This document shows positions 44,701 through 51,507 of a stretch of DNA of 64,000 bases, one piece after another. Under the pieces are notes generated by a model, which was not told the DNA's origin, did no database searches, and saw only the letters and a list, made by a program, of their open reading frames with translations. Both the position numbers and the translations under genes were made by a program. Each line of letters begins with the position of its first letter. Position 1 is the first letter of the stretch. The stretch is from contig CADASN010000004.1 in NCBI GenBank assembly GCA_902790635.1, forward strand, positions 62,001 to 126,000, read 5' to 3'. Origin of the DNA: an uncultured Bacteroidia bacterium (GTDB lineage: Bacteria > Bacteroidota > Bacteroidia > Bacteroidales > UBA932).

Positions 44701-44843
44701 ATCACCATGATCGTGTTGGAGTCGAACTCCGGGAACTGGGCGATGGACGTCCGGCTCAGGGAGAACAGACCCAGGATGGCCAGGGCGATGAAGATCAGCG
44801 AGGTCGTGACGGGATGCTCGACCGCGGAACGGTAGATACTCAT
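41754..44843 (-). CDS. RND-family multidrug efflux permease (AcrB/HAE1 type)
   Basis: A 1029-residue inner-membrane pump of full length with twelve helices and two large periplasmic loops. It starts MSIYRSAVEHPVTTSLIF. Helix 4 carries AIAIGMVVDDAIVVLENI with the paired aspartates of the proton relay (about residues 395-412), and FVFLGNWKSTFIIVLSIP lies just before. GIVVKNGIVLIDY is in the C-terminal half. Substrates are unknown. Overlaps of 4 nt with both neighbouring genes mark a tight operon. Confidence 0.95.
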   Translation of the reverse strand: MSIYRSAVEHPVTTSLIFIALAILGLFSLSRTSIAQFPEFDSNTIMVMSSYQGANAQDIETNLTKVLENALNGVEDLKELNSQSKENISLLTLTFNYGVDIEAATNSVRDKLDMVNSMLPDGVSMPVIFKFSASDMPIMLLSATAEESLPGLDKILDDKVATPLARVSGVGTVSVSGAPSREIQVYCDPSKLQAYGLSISAIAAVIGSENRNLPSGNIDIGSETYTLRVHKEFADPSELLDIVVGAANGRVVYLRDVATVTDGQQEREQESYTNGSRAARIVIQKQSGANTVNVIRGIKKQMAQIEKNLPADVKITTIVDGSREIINTIHTLIETILITFLVVMLVVFVFLGNWKSTFIIVLSIPLALLASLMYLYATGNTLNIISMSALAIAIGMVVDDAIVVLENISTHIARGEKPKEAAVHGTGEVGISVIASTLTMLCVFLPLTMINGMAGIMFRQLGWIVSIIMIVSTTAALTFVPMLCSRWLRRDVSHGKLYNAIFIPINKAIDKVSRGYAHVIHWATKRRKVVILSFAGIFVLALVLLVPGLKTEYFPRGDSERLTVTINLPMGTAQEVTRDFYERIYADMREAVPEIQVLNATFGQADTDNTFASMQSNGTHILSMNINIGTSSTRKRSSAEISDVLRGICARYPEIRRAMVSEGMGMGGASTVDVEVYGYDFAQTDRVAQELQARLMQDPSFTQVTVSREEYTPELQMDFDRTKLALHGLNSTTAAAAFSAAMSGTVASLYREDGEEYNIRVRYAPEFRTSVEDMENITVTTPTGASVKMKELGTVVEGLVPPTIERKDRSRLITVSGIVAKGAALSDAVDAAGRAIDGMDMPSEISTVIAGDYEDQQEMFGQMLTLILLMILLVYMVMASQFESLMGPFVIMFSVPFALVGVLLGLRVTGSALGVMSIIGIIILIGIVVKNGIVLIDYTILCRERGMNIRDASTTAAKSRLRPILMTTLTTVLGMLPMALGTGEGSELWRSLGVTVVWGLTISTLITLVLIPTLYCSLTTRMEKRRNRK

Positions 44844-45865
44844 TGCTTGACCTCCACTTTATCGCCGGACTTGAGGTTGGTGTGGCCGCCGGTCAGCACC
44901 AGCGTGCCTTCTTCCAACCCGGAGAGGATCTCGTAGTTCATGCCGAAATGGCGGCCCGGGGTCACGGTCCGGATCGAAACGGTCTGGTCCGGTTCCAGCA
45001 CATACACGATGCGCTGCCCGGAACCCTGCTGCTTCAGCACGGCGGCATCCGGCACGACGATGCTGTCGCTGGCGCCGAAGTCCACCGTCACCCGGGCGTA
45101 CATCCCGGGGCGCAGTTCGCGCTTGGCGTTGGCCACGCGGACTTCCGCATTGAACGTGTGCGTGGCCGCATCCATGGTCGGGTACAGCCGGACGATGGAG
45201 CCCGTGAAGGTCTTGCCCGGCAGGGCATCGACGGTCAGGGACACCTTGTCCCCCCGCTTGACCCGGGTATAATCTGTCTCGGAGATGGCGACGAGCAGCT
45301 TCACCGGAGTGATCTGCTGCACGGTATAAACCGGCTGTCCCATCGTGTACAGGTCGCCGCGGTCGTAGTTACGGGCCGACACCACGCCGCCTACCGGCGC
45401 GCGCAGGATGGTATTCTCCAGCAGGTTCTGGTAGCTGCTCTTCGACACGTTGAAGGCGAGTTCAAGCGCCTCGTAGTCCGACTGCGACACACCGCCTTCA
45501 GCCTGCAGCTGCTTCACGCGGGCGAGCTCGGTCTCGTCGTTCTTGAGCTTGAGGCCAGCCTGGTCGAGCTGGACACGGTCCATCTCGGCCAGGATCTGGC
45601 CGGCGGACACGAAGTCTCCCACTTCGACATTCAGTTTCTGGATGCGCCCTGTGCTCTGCGGGGCGATATTGTTGACCACGTTGGCCTGCACCGTGGAGGA
45701 ATAGACGGCATCCTGCGGCACCATTTGCCGGACGGCCGGCGTCACGGAGACGACCGGGGTGACCGCTTCCATCGCGAGGGGTGCGGGCTGTTCATTGTTC
45801 TGCTGGCCGCAAGCGGCGCATACCAGTGCGCAGAGAGCCAGTCCGAGGCGGAATTGCTTATTCAT
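44840..45865 (-). CDS. RND efflux periplasmic adaptor (membrane fusion protein, lipoprotein)
   Basis: A 341-residue adaptor. The signal MNKQFRLGLALCALVCAACG has the lipobox CAAC. It is followed by a lipoyl/barrel-sandwich (IQKLNVEVGDFVSAGQILAEMD), a short helical hairpin, the second lipoyl half (NTILRAPVGGVVSARNYDRGD) and a beta-barrel (GMYARVTVDFG). It bridges the permease and the TolC-like channel. It overlaps the TolC gene by 8 nt. Confidence 0.93.
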   Translation of the reverse strand: MNKQFRLGLALCALVCAACGQQNNEQPAPLAMEAVTPVVSVTPAVRQMVPQDAVYSSTVQANVVNNIAPQSTGRIQKLNVEVGDFVSAGQILAEMDRVQLDQAGLKLKNDETELARVKQLQAEGGVSQSDYEALELAFNVSKSSYQNLLENTILRAPVGGVVSARNYDRGDLYTMGQPVYTVQQITPVKLLVAISETDYTRVKRGDKVSLTVDALPGKTFTGSIVRLYPTMDAATHTFNAEVRVANAKRELRPGMYARVTVDFGASDSIVVPDAAVLKQQGSGQRIVYVLEPDQTVSIRTVTPGRHFGMNYEILSGLEEGTLVLTGGHTNLKSGDKVEVKQ

Positions 45866-47357
45866 GGATGTATGTTTTATTCAGTTGGACATTGCCCCCG
45901 GCGTCGATGAAATCAGCACCGAGCGTACTCTCCAGGTTGGCCTTGGCCACCACGAAGTTGAAGACGGCCTGCGAGACACCGAGCCGGGCCTGGGTCAGGG
46001 CCAGCTGCGCATCGTTGAGGTCGGTCAGCGTGCTGCGGCCCACATCATAGGACTTGGATGCGATGTCGTAGGCCTTCTGGGCCGTCCCGGCGGCGCTTTC
46101 CGCAGAGGCATAACTCTTCATCGCCGTCTCCATCTGGTTGAGGTACTGGCGGATGGCGATCTTCAGCTGGCGCTCCGTATTGGCCCGCTGGAGATCCAGC
46201 TCACCGGCCTGGACCCGCGCCTGGCGCACGGCGTTCAGCCGCTGTCCGCCGGCGAAGATCGGGATGGACAGGTTGAGTCCCACGAAAGAATAGGGAGACC
46301 AGCGGTATTCGCTGAACTTGAAGTCGTTGGCCATGGCGTTGAGGCTGTAATTGAAAGACAGCGAAAGCGTCGGCAGGGCCGCGTACTGCTGGACCTTGAT
46401 GGTATTGGCCAGCTGCTCCGCCTGGAGGGCGAGCTGGCGCAGCGAGGAGTTGTTTTCCAGCGACAGCTCCCCGCTTTCGTGCAGGTCGTAGAGCATGTGC
46501 TGGGCATAATCGCTGAGCGAACCGGCCACGTCGAAGTTCTCTTCCAGATCCACGCCCATCACGGCCTTGAGCTGCCACAGCGACAGGATCATGGAACTTT
46601 CCGCATCATAGACATTGGGGATGGCGTTGGCCAGGGTCGTCTTGGCGCGGGTCAGGTCCAGTTCGGACGCCTTCTGGGCGTTGTAGCGCCGCTGGATCTG
46701 GTTGCAGTTCTCCAGGGCGTTCTCGTAAGCGGATTTGTACACCTCGAAGGCCTCGCGCGCCAGCAGGCAGGCGAAGAAAGCCTGCTTGACCTGGTTGACC
46801 GTCTCGAGGCGGGAACTGCGTGCTTTCTCCACCGCCAGCTCCACGTCCTGGTCGGAGATGCGCAGGGTCTTCCAGAGCTGCGCGTTGACCAGCGGCATGC
46901 TGGCGTTGATGCCGGCGGACCAGGTGTTCCAACGACCGACGGAGAAGCCTTCGTTGGAAGAGGAAGACTCTTCTTCCGAAGGTACCGCCGGCGTCGGGAA
47001 CGGGACGTCCGGGTGCTGCGCGTACAGGGGCAGCAGATAGGTGGCCATCGTCTCGGCCATCATGCTGGACATATCGAAACCGCCGCCGTCCATGTACATC
47101 ACCTGCTTCTTGATGGTACGCTGGTAGGATGCGGAGCCGTTGATCTGCGGGAAAAGGGCGGAATACGTGCCCTTGCGGGCATAACCCGTCCGTTCGACTT
47201 CCCTGTCCGCCACCTTGACGGAAACGTTCTCACTCAACGCGATACGCAGCGCATCCTCCAGGGTGAGCAGCGTCGGGGCAGCCGTCGTATCAACGGCCTG
47301 CGCAAGGGCAAGAAAGGGAAGGAAAACTGAAACTACTAACGATATTGTTTTTCTCAT
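45858..47357 (-). CDS. TolC-family outer-membrane efflux channel
   Basis: A 499-residue channel. The start at 47357 (MRKTISLVVSVFLPFLALAQ) gives a signal peptide, and the -7 box lies 15 nt upstream. Two OEP repeats are visible: TLEDALRIALSENVSVKVAD at the N-terminus and alanine/glutamine-rich coiled-coil helices around residues 150-250 and 390-470. FSVGRWNTWSAGINASMPL and SPYSFVGLNLSIPIFAGG are the barrel segments. It completes the tripartite pump with the next two genes. Confidence 0.92.
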   Translation of the reverse strand: MRKTISLVVSVFLPFLALAQAVDTTAAPTLLTLEDALRIALSENVSVKVADREVERTGYARKGTYSALFPQINGSASYQRTIKKQVMYMDGGGFDMSSMMAETMATYLLPLYAQHPDVPFPTPAVPSEEESSSSNEGFSVGRWNTWSAGINASMPLVNAQLWKTLRISDQDVELAVEKARSSRLETVNQVKQAFFACLLAREAFEVYKSAYENALENCNQIQRRYNAQKASELDLTRAKTTLANAIPNVYDAESSMILSLWQLKAVMGVDLEENFDVAGSLSDYAQHMLYDLHESGELSLENNSSLRQLALQAEQLANTIKVQQYAALPTLSLSFNYSLNAMANDFKFSEYRWSPYSFVGLNLSIPIFAGGQRLNAVRQARVQAGELDLQRANTERQLKIAIRQYLNQMETAMKSYASAESAAGTAQKAYDIASKSYDVGRSTLTDLNDAQLALTQARLGVSQAVFNFVVAKANLESTLGADFIDAGGNVQLNKTYIHE

Positions 47358-47372
47358 AATAATAAACGCGCG

Positions 47373-47431
47373 CAAAGATATGCAAATTTTACACCATTCA
47401 GGCAGTCTGTCAGCATTATTTAGTATATTTG
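47373..47431. promoter_or_regulatory. Divergent -7 boxes: RND operon (minus) and lgt (plus)
   Basis: CAAAGATA at 47373-47380 reads TATCTTTG on the minus strand, 15 nt before the TolC-gene ATG. TATATTTG at 47424-47431 lies 20 nt before the lgt ATG. Confidence 0.65.
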
Positions 47432-47451
47432 TCAGATTTAAAAAATGAATT

Positions 47452-48330
47452 ATGCTGACCCTGCTCTCCATCCACTGGCACGTCAATCCCATACTCTTCC
47501 ACATCGGTTCCCTGGAGATCCGCTGGTACGGCCTGCTGTTCGTGTCCGGCTTCGTCATCGGCTGGTATCTTTTCCGCTGGTTTTTCATCCGCGAGAAGCT
47601 TGATACCAAGCTGATGGACCCGCTGCTCTACACCCTGCTGATCGCTACCATCGTGGGTGCCCGCCTCGGACACTGCATCTTCTACCAGCCAGACTATTAT
47701 TTCGGCTCCTGGCAGGGATTCTGGGAGATTTTCATGCCCTGGAAGGGCGGCCTGGCCAGCCACGGCGGCGCCATCGCGCTGCTGCTTGCCATGTGGTGGT
47801 TTGCCCGCCATTACGGCAGGAAAAACGATTTCGACTACCTTTGGCTGATGGACCGGCTGTGCATCACGGTCGCCTTCGCCGGCTGCATGATCCGCCTCGG
47901 CAACCTCTTCAATTCAGAGATTTACGGCGATGTCACGACGCTCCCCTGGGGCTTCATCTTCGACCTGCGCGGCGAGACGGAGCCCAAGCACCCGACCCAG
48001 CTCTACGAGGCATTCTCCTACCTGATCCTCGGCCTGGTGATGGTCTGGATCTACAAGAACAAGCTGGACAAGGTCCACCGGGGTTTCTTCTTCGGGCTCT
48101 TCCTGGTCGGCTGCTTCGGTGCCCGCTTCCTCATCGAGTTCATCAAGGAGCCGCAGGTCGAGTTCGAGCAGACGATGCTCCTGGACATGGGCCAGCTCCT
48201 CTCCATCCCCTTCATCCTCGCCGGCATCGGCCTGCTCATCTACGCCGCCAAGGCGAAAAAACCGGCCGCGGTCGTCCACCCGCAGCCGGTCAAGAAAGCC
48301 GATACGCACTACGCCCGCCCGCTGAAATAG
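47452..48330 (+). CDS. lgt: Prolipoprotein diacylglyceryl transferase
   Basis: A 292-residue membrane enzyme with about seven helices. Conserved elements are IRWYGLLFVSGFVIGWYL near the N-terminus, the HGGAIALLLAM segment (about residue 104), and the Lgt signature RLGNLFNSEIYG (about residues 145-156). RFLIEFIKEPQ lies in the C-terminal part. It attaches diacylglycerol to lipobox cysteines, the first step in maturing the many lipoproteins in this window. Confidence 0.95.
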   Translation: MLTLLSIHWHVNPILFHIGSLEIRWYGLLFVSGFVIGWYLFRWFFIREKLDTKLMDPLLYTLLIATIVGARLGHCIFYQPDYYFGSWQGFWEIFMPWKGGLASHGGAIALLLAMWWFARHYGRKNDFDYLWLMDRLCITVAFAGCMIRLGNLFNSEIYGDVTTLPWGFIFDLRGETEPKHPTQLYEAFSYLILGLVMVWIYKNKLDKVHRGFFFGLFLVGCFGARFLIEFIKEPQVEFEQTMLLDMGQLLSIPFILAGIGLLIYAAKAKKPAAVVHPQPVKKADTHYARPLK

Positions 48331-48396
48331 TTTCCCTGCCTTCCGGTTTTATCCGCAACTGCACCAGCCCCGTATCAGGGACCGGCGCAGCAACCA

Positions 48397-49596
48397 TCAT
48401 GATTTCCGGCTGCGGAATTCCGCGGTGGCGGTGAAGAAGGCGTCGCCGCTGGAGTTGAGGGCCGTTTCCACGGAGTCCTGCACGACGCTGATGATGAAGC
48501 CCACGCCCACGGCCTGCATCGCAATATCATTTCCGATGCCCAGGAAGGAGCAGGCCATCGGGATGAGGAGCAGCGAGCCGCCCGCCACCCCGGAGGCCCC
48601 GCAGGCGCCCAGCGTGGCGATGACGCTCAGCAGCAGCGCCGCCACGAAGCTGACTTCCACCCCGACCGTATGCGCCACCGCGAGGGTCATCACGGTGATG
48701 GTGACCGCCGCGCCGTTCATGTTGATGGTGGCGCCCAGCGGGATGCTCACGGAGTAGAAATCCTCATCCACGCCCAGCTTTTTGCAGAGGGCCATGTTCA
48801 CGGGGATGTTGGCTGCAGACGAGCGGGTGAAAAAAGCATTGAGGCCGCTCTCTTTCAGGCAGGTCCAAAGCAGCGGATAAGGGTTCTTATGACAAGCAAG
48901 GAACGACCACAGAGGGTTCAGGATCAACGCATTGAAAAGCATGCATCCAACCAGCAGCAGGATCAGTTTCCCGTAAGTCGTAAAGATCTCCAGGCCGCTG
49001 GAAGAAACGGCGGAGAACACCAGGCCCAGGATGCCGAACGGGGCGAACTGAATGACCCATTTGACCATCAGGGAAACCACGTCCGCCAGGTCCGATACCA
49101 CCCGGATTGTCTCCTTGGAGGCGAGGAGCTTCAGCCCCAGGCCCAGCAGGATGGCCCAGAACAGGATACCGATGTAATTGGCTTGCGCAATGGACTGCAG
49201 GGGGTTGGCCACCATGTTCGTGAGCAGGTTCTTGAACACGTCCGTCAGGGCGCTGGGAGCACTGCCTTCGGCAACATCCTGCAGCTGGAGCGTGACGGGG
49301 AACAGGGTGCTGCCGACCACCGCCACCAGCGCAGCGCACAGAGTACTCACCAGGTACAAGGTGATCACCGTCCGGAAACGCGACCCCAGGCCACCGCCCG
49401 CCCTGGCGATGGAGGCGGCCACGAGGATGGCCACCAGCACCGGGGCAATGGCCCGGAGGGCGCTCACGAAGATGGTCCCGAGGATGCCGATCCACGACCA
49501 TCCCGGCAGGGTCAGCCCCAGGACGGCACCGATGACAAGTCCGACCAGGATGCGAAGCACCAGGCTCGTCCGGGCCCACTTCTGGAAGATATTCAT
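48397..49596 (-). CDS. sstT: Sodium:serine/threonine symporter, SstT-like (DAACS family)
   Basis: A 399-residue dicarboxylate/amino-acid:cation symporter. The hairpin-loop motif FTRSSAANIPVNMALC (about residue 275) and GATINMNGAAVTITVMTLAVAH (about residues 298-320), with the NMNG sodium site, are clear, and the length fits SstT. It imports serine and threonine with sodium. A weak TATCTTAG-like box lies about 23 nt upstream of the start. The 66-bp gap to lgt holds no clear terminator. Confidence 0.85.
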   Translation of the reverse strand: MNIFQKWARTSLVLRILVGLVIGAVLGLTLPGWSWIGILGTIFVSALRAIAPVLVAILVAASIARAGGGLGSRFRTVITLYLVSTLCAALVAVVGSTLFPVTLQLQDVAEGSAPSALTDVFKNLLTNMVANPLQSIAQANYIGILFWAILLGLGLKLLASKETIRVVSDLADVVSLMVKWVIQFAPFGILGLVFSAVSSSGLEIFTTYGKLILLLVGCMLFNALILNPLWSFLACHKNPYPLLWTCLKESGLNAFFTRSSAANIPVNMALCKKLGVDEDFYSVSIPLGATINMNGAAVTITVMTLAVAHTVGVEVSFVAALLLSVIATLGACGASGVAGGSLLLIPMACSFLGIGNDIAMQAVGVGFIISVVQDSVETALNSSGDAFFTATAEFRSRKS

Positions 49597-49657
49597 ACGC
49601 TCTCTGGATTATCGTACCGCTAAGATACAAAAATCCGGGGAATCGTTCTATCGGTCT

Positions 49658-49846
49658 CTACGGATGTTTCACCGGGCGGACGGGCATACCGTAACGCCTC
49701 GCATCGTGCGGCATGGAATTGAGCGTCAATGGGTTGCTTCCGTTCACGGCAGCTTCATAGGTGGAGAACTTTTTGTCTTCTTTAAAACAATAGGCTTCGA
49801 AACTGACCGGATAGGAATTGGGGAAGGCATAGAGTGTGGAAGACAA
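49658..49846 (-). pseudogene. C-terminal fragment of a surface/fimbrillin-type protein
   Basis: About 62 codons ending YGMPVRPVKHP. The pattern (SSTLYAF ... NGSNPLTLNSM ... YGMPVRPV) resembles the C-terminal end of the major-paralogous (FISUMP-like) domain common in Bacteroidota surface proteins. A stop codon lies just upstream in frame, and it is in a different frame from the lipoprotein gene before it. It may be the remnant of a tandem paralogue of that gene. Confidence 0.45.
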
Positions 49847-49896
49847 AAGGCTTTCTACCTAAAAACCAGATGAATACACTGGATGAGTCTGTTTGT

Positions 49897-51171
49897 CTAA
49901 GGAGTAGTCGTGTCTAGGAGTCGAAGCGGCCAAGTGAAATACTTCGGGTTAGTCGCCCAAGACGGGGCAGTATTGGTATTGAACTCAAGATCCCACACCA
50001 AACTAGTATTTCCCGTATATTCCGAACAGGAAAGAATCCCTCCAGAGGTGCCGTACTGACCAGGAATAAACAGGAAGGTACCGGTATACCCTGCAAACAC
50101 ATAACCCCACTGCCCATGAATTGACACAGGATTTTTTTGCGTTTTTTCAATCATATTATTAAGTTGATCATACGTCGGAGTTCCTGTGATGGACGTGGCC
50201 GCACTAAAAGAATAGCGTTTATTCTCGTCCGCTCCCTCAGGAACTGTCTCTCCGTAGTTGCAAGTAAACCATGTTCCCAAGTCCTGGTCAGTTTTGCTCC
50301 TCAGGTTGACACTTTCCGTTTCACCCACCTTCTGCCAGGAACCGCTTCCGTTAGCAGGTAGTTTCACGGCATCGTGAGATTGTAATCTTAGACCAAATTG
50401 GCTGACGAAATAATCCTCTCGGCTCTGGTCGGATACTTTTGTTTTTGCAAAATAATAGTTTCCATAATATGTCGTGTAATACGTACTTAAAATCAAACCA
50501 CTAAACAAATAACCACCGTGGTAGGCGTAACCAGGCAAATCATCACTATATTCTTTGTCGGTCGTTTCTTTAATGGTGCCATTGCTGGAAATGTAGGCGA
50601 TGCCAGTTGGGATTACCGCATCGCAACCAAGCGTGTATGCCTCGTCGACTGCTTCTGAATCCTCAATATAGAACTGCACATAATCAGCAGGAATCTTCAT
50701 GTCGAACGCTCCGGATACGGTATTGCCGCAGACCGTATAGTTGAGTGTGGCCGTCAAATAATAGGTGTACTGGACCTTGCTGAAAACGAAACGTCCTTCG
50801 CTGACGGAGACGGTGAGGTCGTTGCCAAAAGGCAGAAAGACCGCCCGCATGCTCCCGGAAGCCCCATTAGCGAGGCCAAGGGCGCCAGGAGTGGGTGTGT
50901 CGCCATCGTACTCGGTGCTTTTCCAGGATGTGCCGTCAAAAGTCATTTTTAAGTGCCTGGGAGCGGCAACGTTATCGAAAAACACGAAAATAGCATCACC
51001 GGATTCCCAGCCGGTTTTCACAGCCTTGGTCCCTTCGTCCGGATGATTGGCTGCAAGATTGAAAGAAATGGGGGTCGCTACAACACTTTCTGTCTCAGGT
51101 GCCAGACTATCCTTTCCGCAGGAAAGCAAGGCAGCACACATCGCAAGAAGAATAACCGGATTCTTTTTCAT
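49897..51171 (-). CDS. Fimbrillin-like lipoprotein with C-terminal FISUMP-like region
   Basis: A 424-residue surface lipoprotein. The signal MKKNPVILLAMCAALLSCGK has the lipobox LLSC. The N-terminal half has the fimbrillin-type pattern (W-E-S-G-D-A-I-F-V-F-F near residue 57, FDGTSW near 80). The C-terminal half is rich in Tyr/Gly/Ser (ILSTYYTTYYGNYYF) and ends PLRLLDTTTP, like major-paralogous domains. Base composition is lower in GC than in the neighbours, suggesting exchange. A 47-codon ORF lies just upstream in the same orientation. Confidence 0.7.
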   Translation of the reverse strand: MKKNPVILLAMCAALLSCGKDSLAPETESVVATPISFNLAANHPDEGTKAVKTGWESGDAIFVFFDNVAAPRHLKMTFDGTSWKSTEYDGDTPTPGALGLANGASGSMRAVFLPFGNDLTVSVSEGRFVFSKVQYTYYLTATLNYTVCGNTVSGAFDMKIPADYVQFYIEDSEAVDEAYTLGCDAVIPTGIAYISSNGTIKETTDKEYSDDLPGYAYHGGYLFSGLILSTYYTTYYGNYYFAKTKVSDQSREDYFVSQFGLRLQSHDAVKLPANGSGSWQKVGETESVNLRSKTDQDLGTWFTCNYGETVPEGADENKRYSFSAATSITGTPTYDQLNNMIEKTQKNPVSIHGQWGYVFAGYTGTFLFIPGQYGTSGGILSCSEYTGNTSLVWDLEFNTNTAPSWATNPKYFTWPLRLLDTTTP

Positions 51172-51186
51172 AACACGTTCCTCCTG

Positions 51187-51330
51187 TTACCAGCTTTTTT
51201 CAGAATTCATTCCTTCGAAATCCGGAGACCCTGTGGTCTCTGTAGGGCTTGCACAGAGCATGCTTTCCTGTGCGATTAAGAACACCTCCACCAGAGGGGC
51301 CTCATAGCGTTCTTTTCGTTTTGTCTCCAT
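51187..51330 (-). CDS. Small conserved-type leader protein upstream of the fimbrillin-like gene (47 aa)
   Basis: This ORF reads METKRKERYEAPLVEVFLIA (first 20 residues), continues with QESMLCASPTETTG, and ends EGMNSEKSW. The pattern YE-P-VEVF followed by an LCASP-like cysteine motif and a terminal tryptophan recurs, in my recollection, in short proteins placed just before surface lipoproteins in Bacteroidales. The stop lies 15 nt before the lipoprotein start, and GGAGG at about 51180-51184 serves as a spacer ribosome site. The function is unknown. The rest of the gap to 51370 is AT-rich with no other feature. Confidence 0.65.
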   Translation of the reverse strand: METKRKERYEAPLVEVFLIAQESMLCASPTETTGSPDFEGMNSEKSW

Positions 51331-51370
51331 ATGCTTTATAATTATGATAATCTTTTGTTAACCGTGTAAA

Positions 51371-51468
51371 ATTATGGATTCTCTTCCAGCGGTGAAACAG
51401 GCGAAAGGGGCATTTTGACGAAGTGCCCCCTGCGGATGACGAAAGTGCGTTTCTACATGACGAAAGGG
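51371..51468 (+). repeat. Element with three TGACGAA(A)G repeats at 21-bp period, upstream of the histidine kinase
   Basis: TGACGAAGTG at 51416, TGACGAAAGTG at 51437 and TGACGAAAGGG at 51458 are exactly 21 bp apart. The preceding 45 bp (GGTGAAAC, GGCGAAAGGGGCATT) and the repeats match a region on the minus strand at 60321-60423. The last repeat lies 26 bp before the -7 box of the kinase gene. Confidence 0.7.
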
Positions 51469-51493
51469 GAAGGCAGGTATGCGGTAAAAATCG

Positions 51494-51501
51494 TAAATTT
51501 G
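51494..51501 (+). promoter_or_regulatory. -7 promoter box of the histidine kinase gene
   Basis: TAAATTTG, 6 nt before the ATG at 51508. It supports this start over an upstream ATG at 51415 that would translate through the repeats. Confidence 0.65.
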
Positions 51502-51507
51502 CACTTG

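Noticed and set aside
42984-44936. Long plus-strand frame opposite the RND permease
   Set aside because: Shadow of the permease gene; the translation is low-complexity His/Asp/Arg without any family pattern.
48331-48396. Search for a terminator between lgt and the symporter gene
   Set aside because: Only weak pairing was found; not enough to call a terminator.
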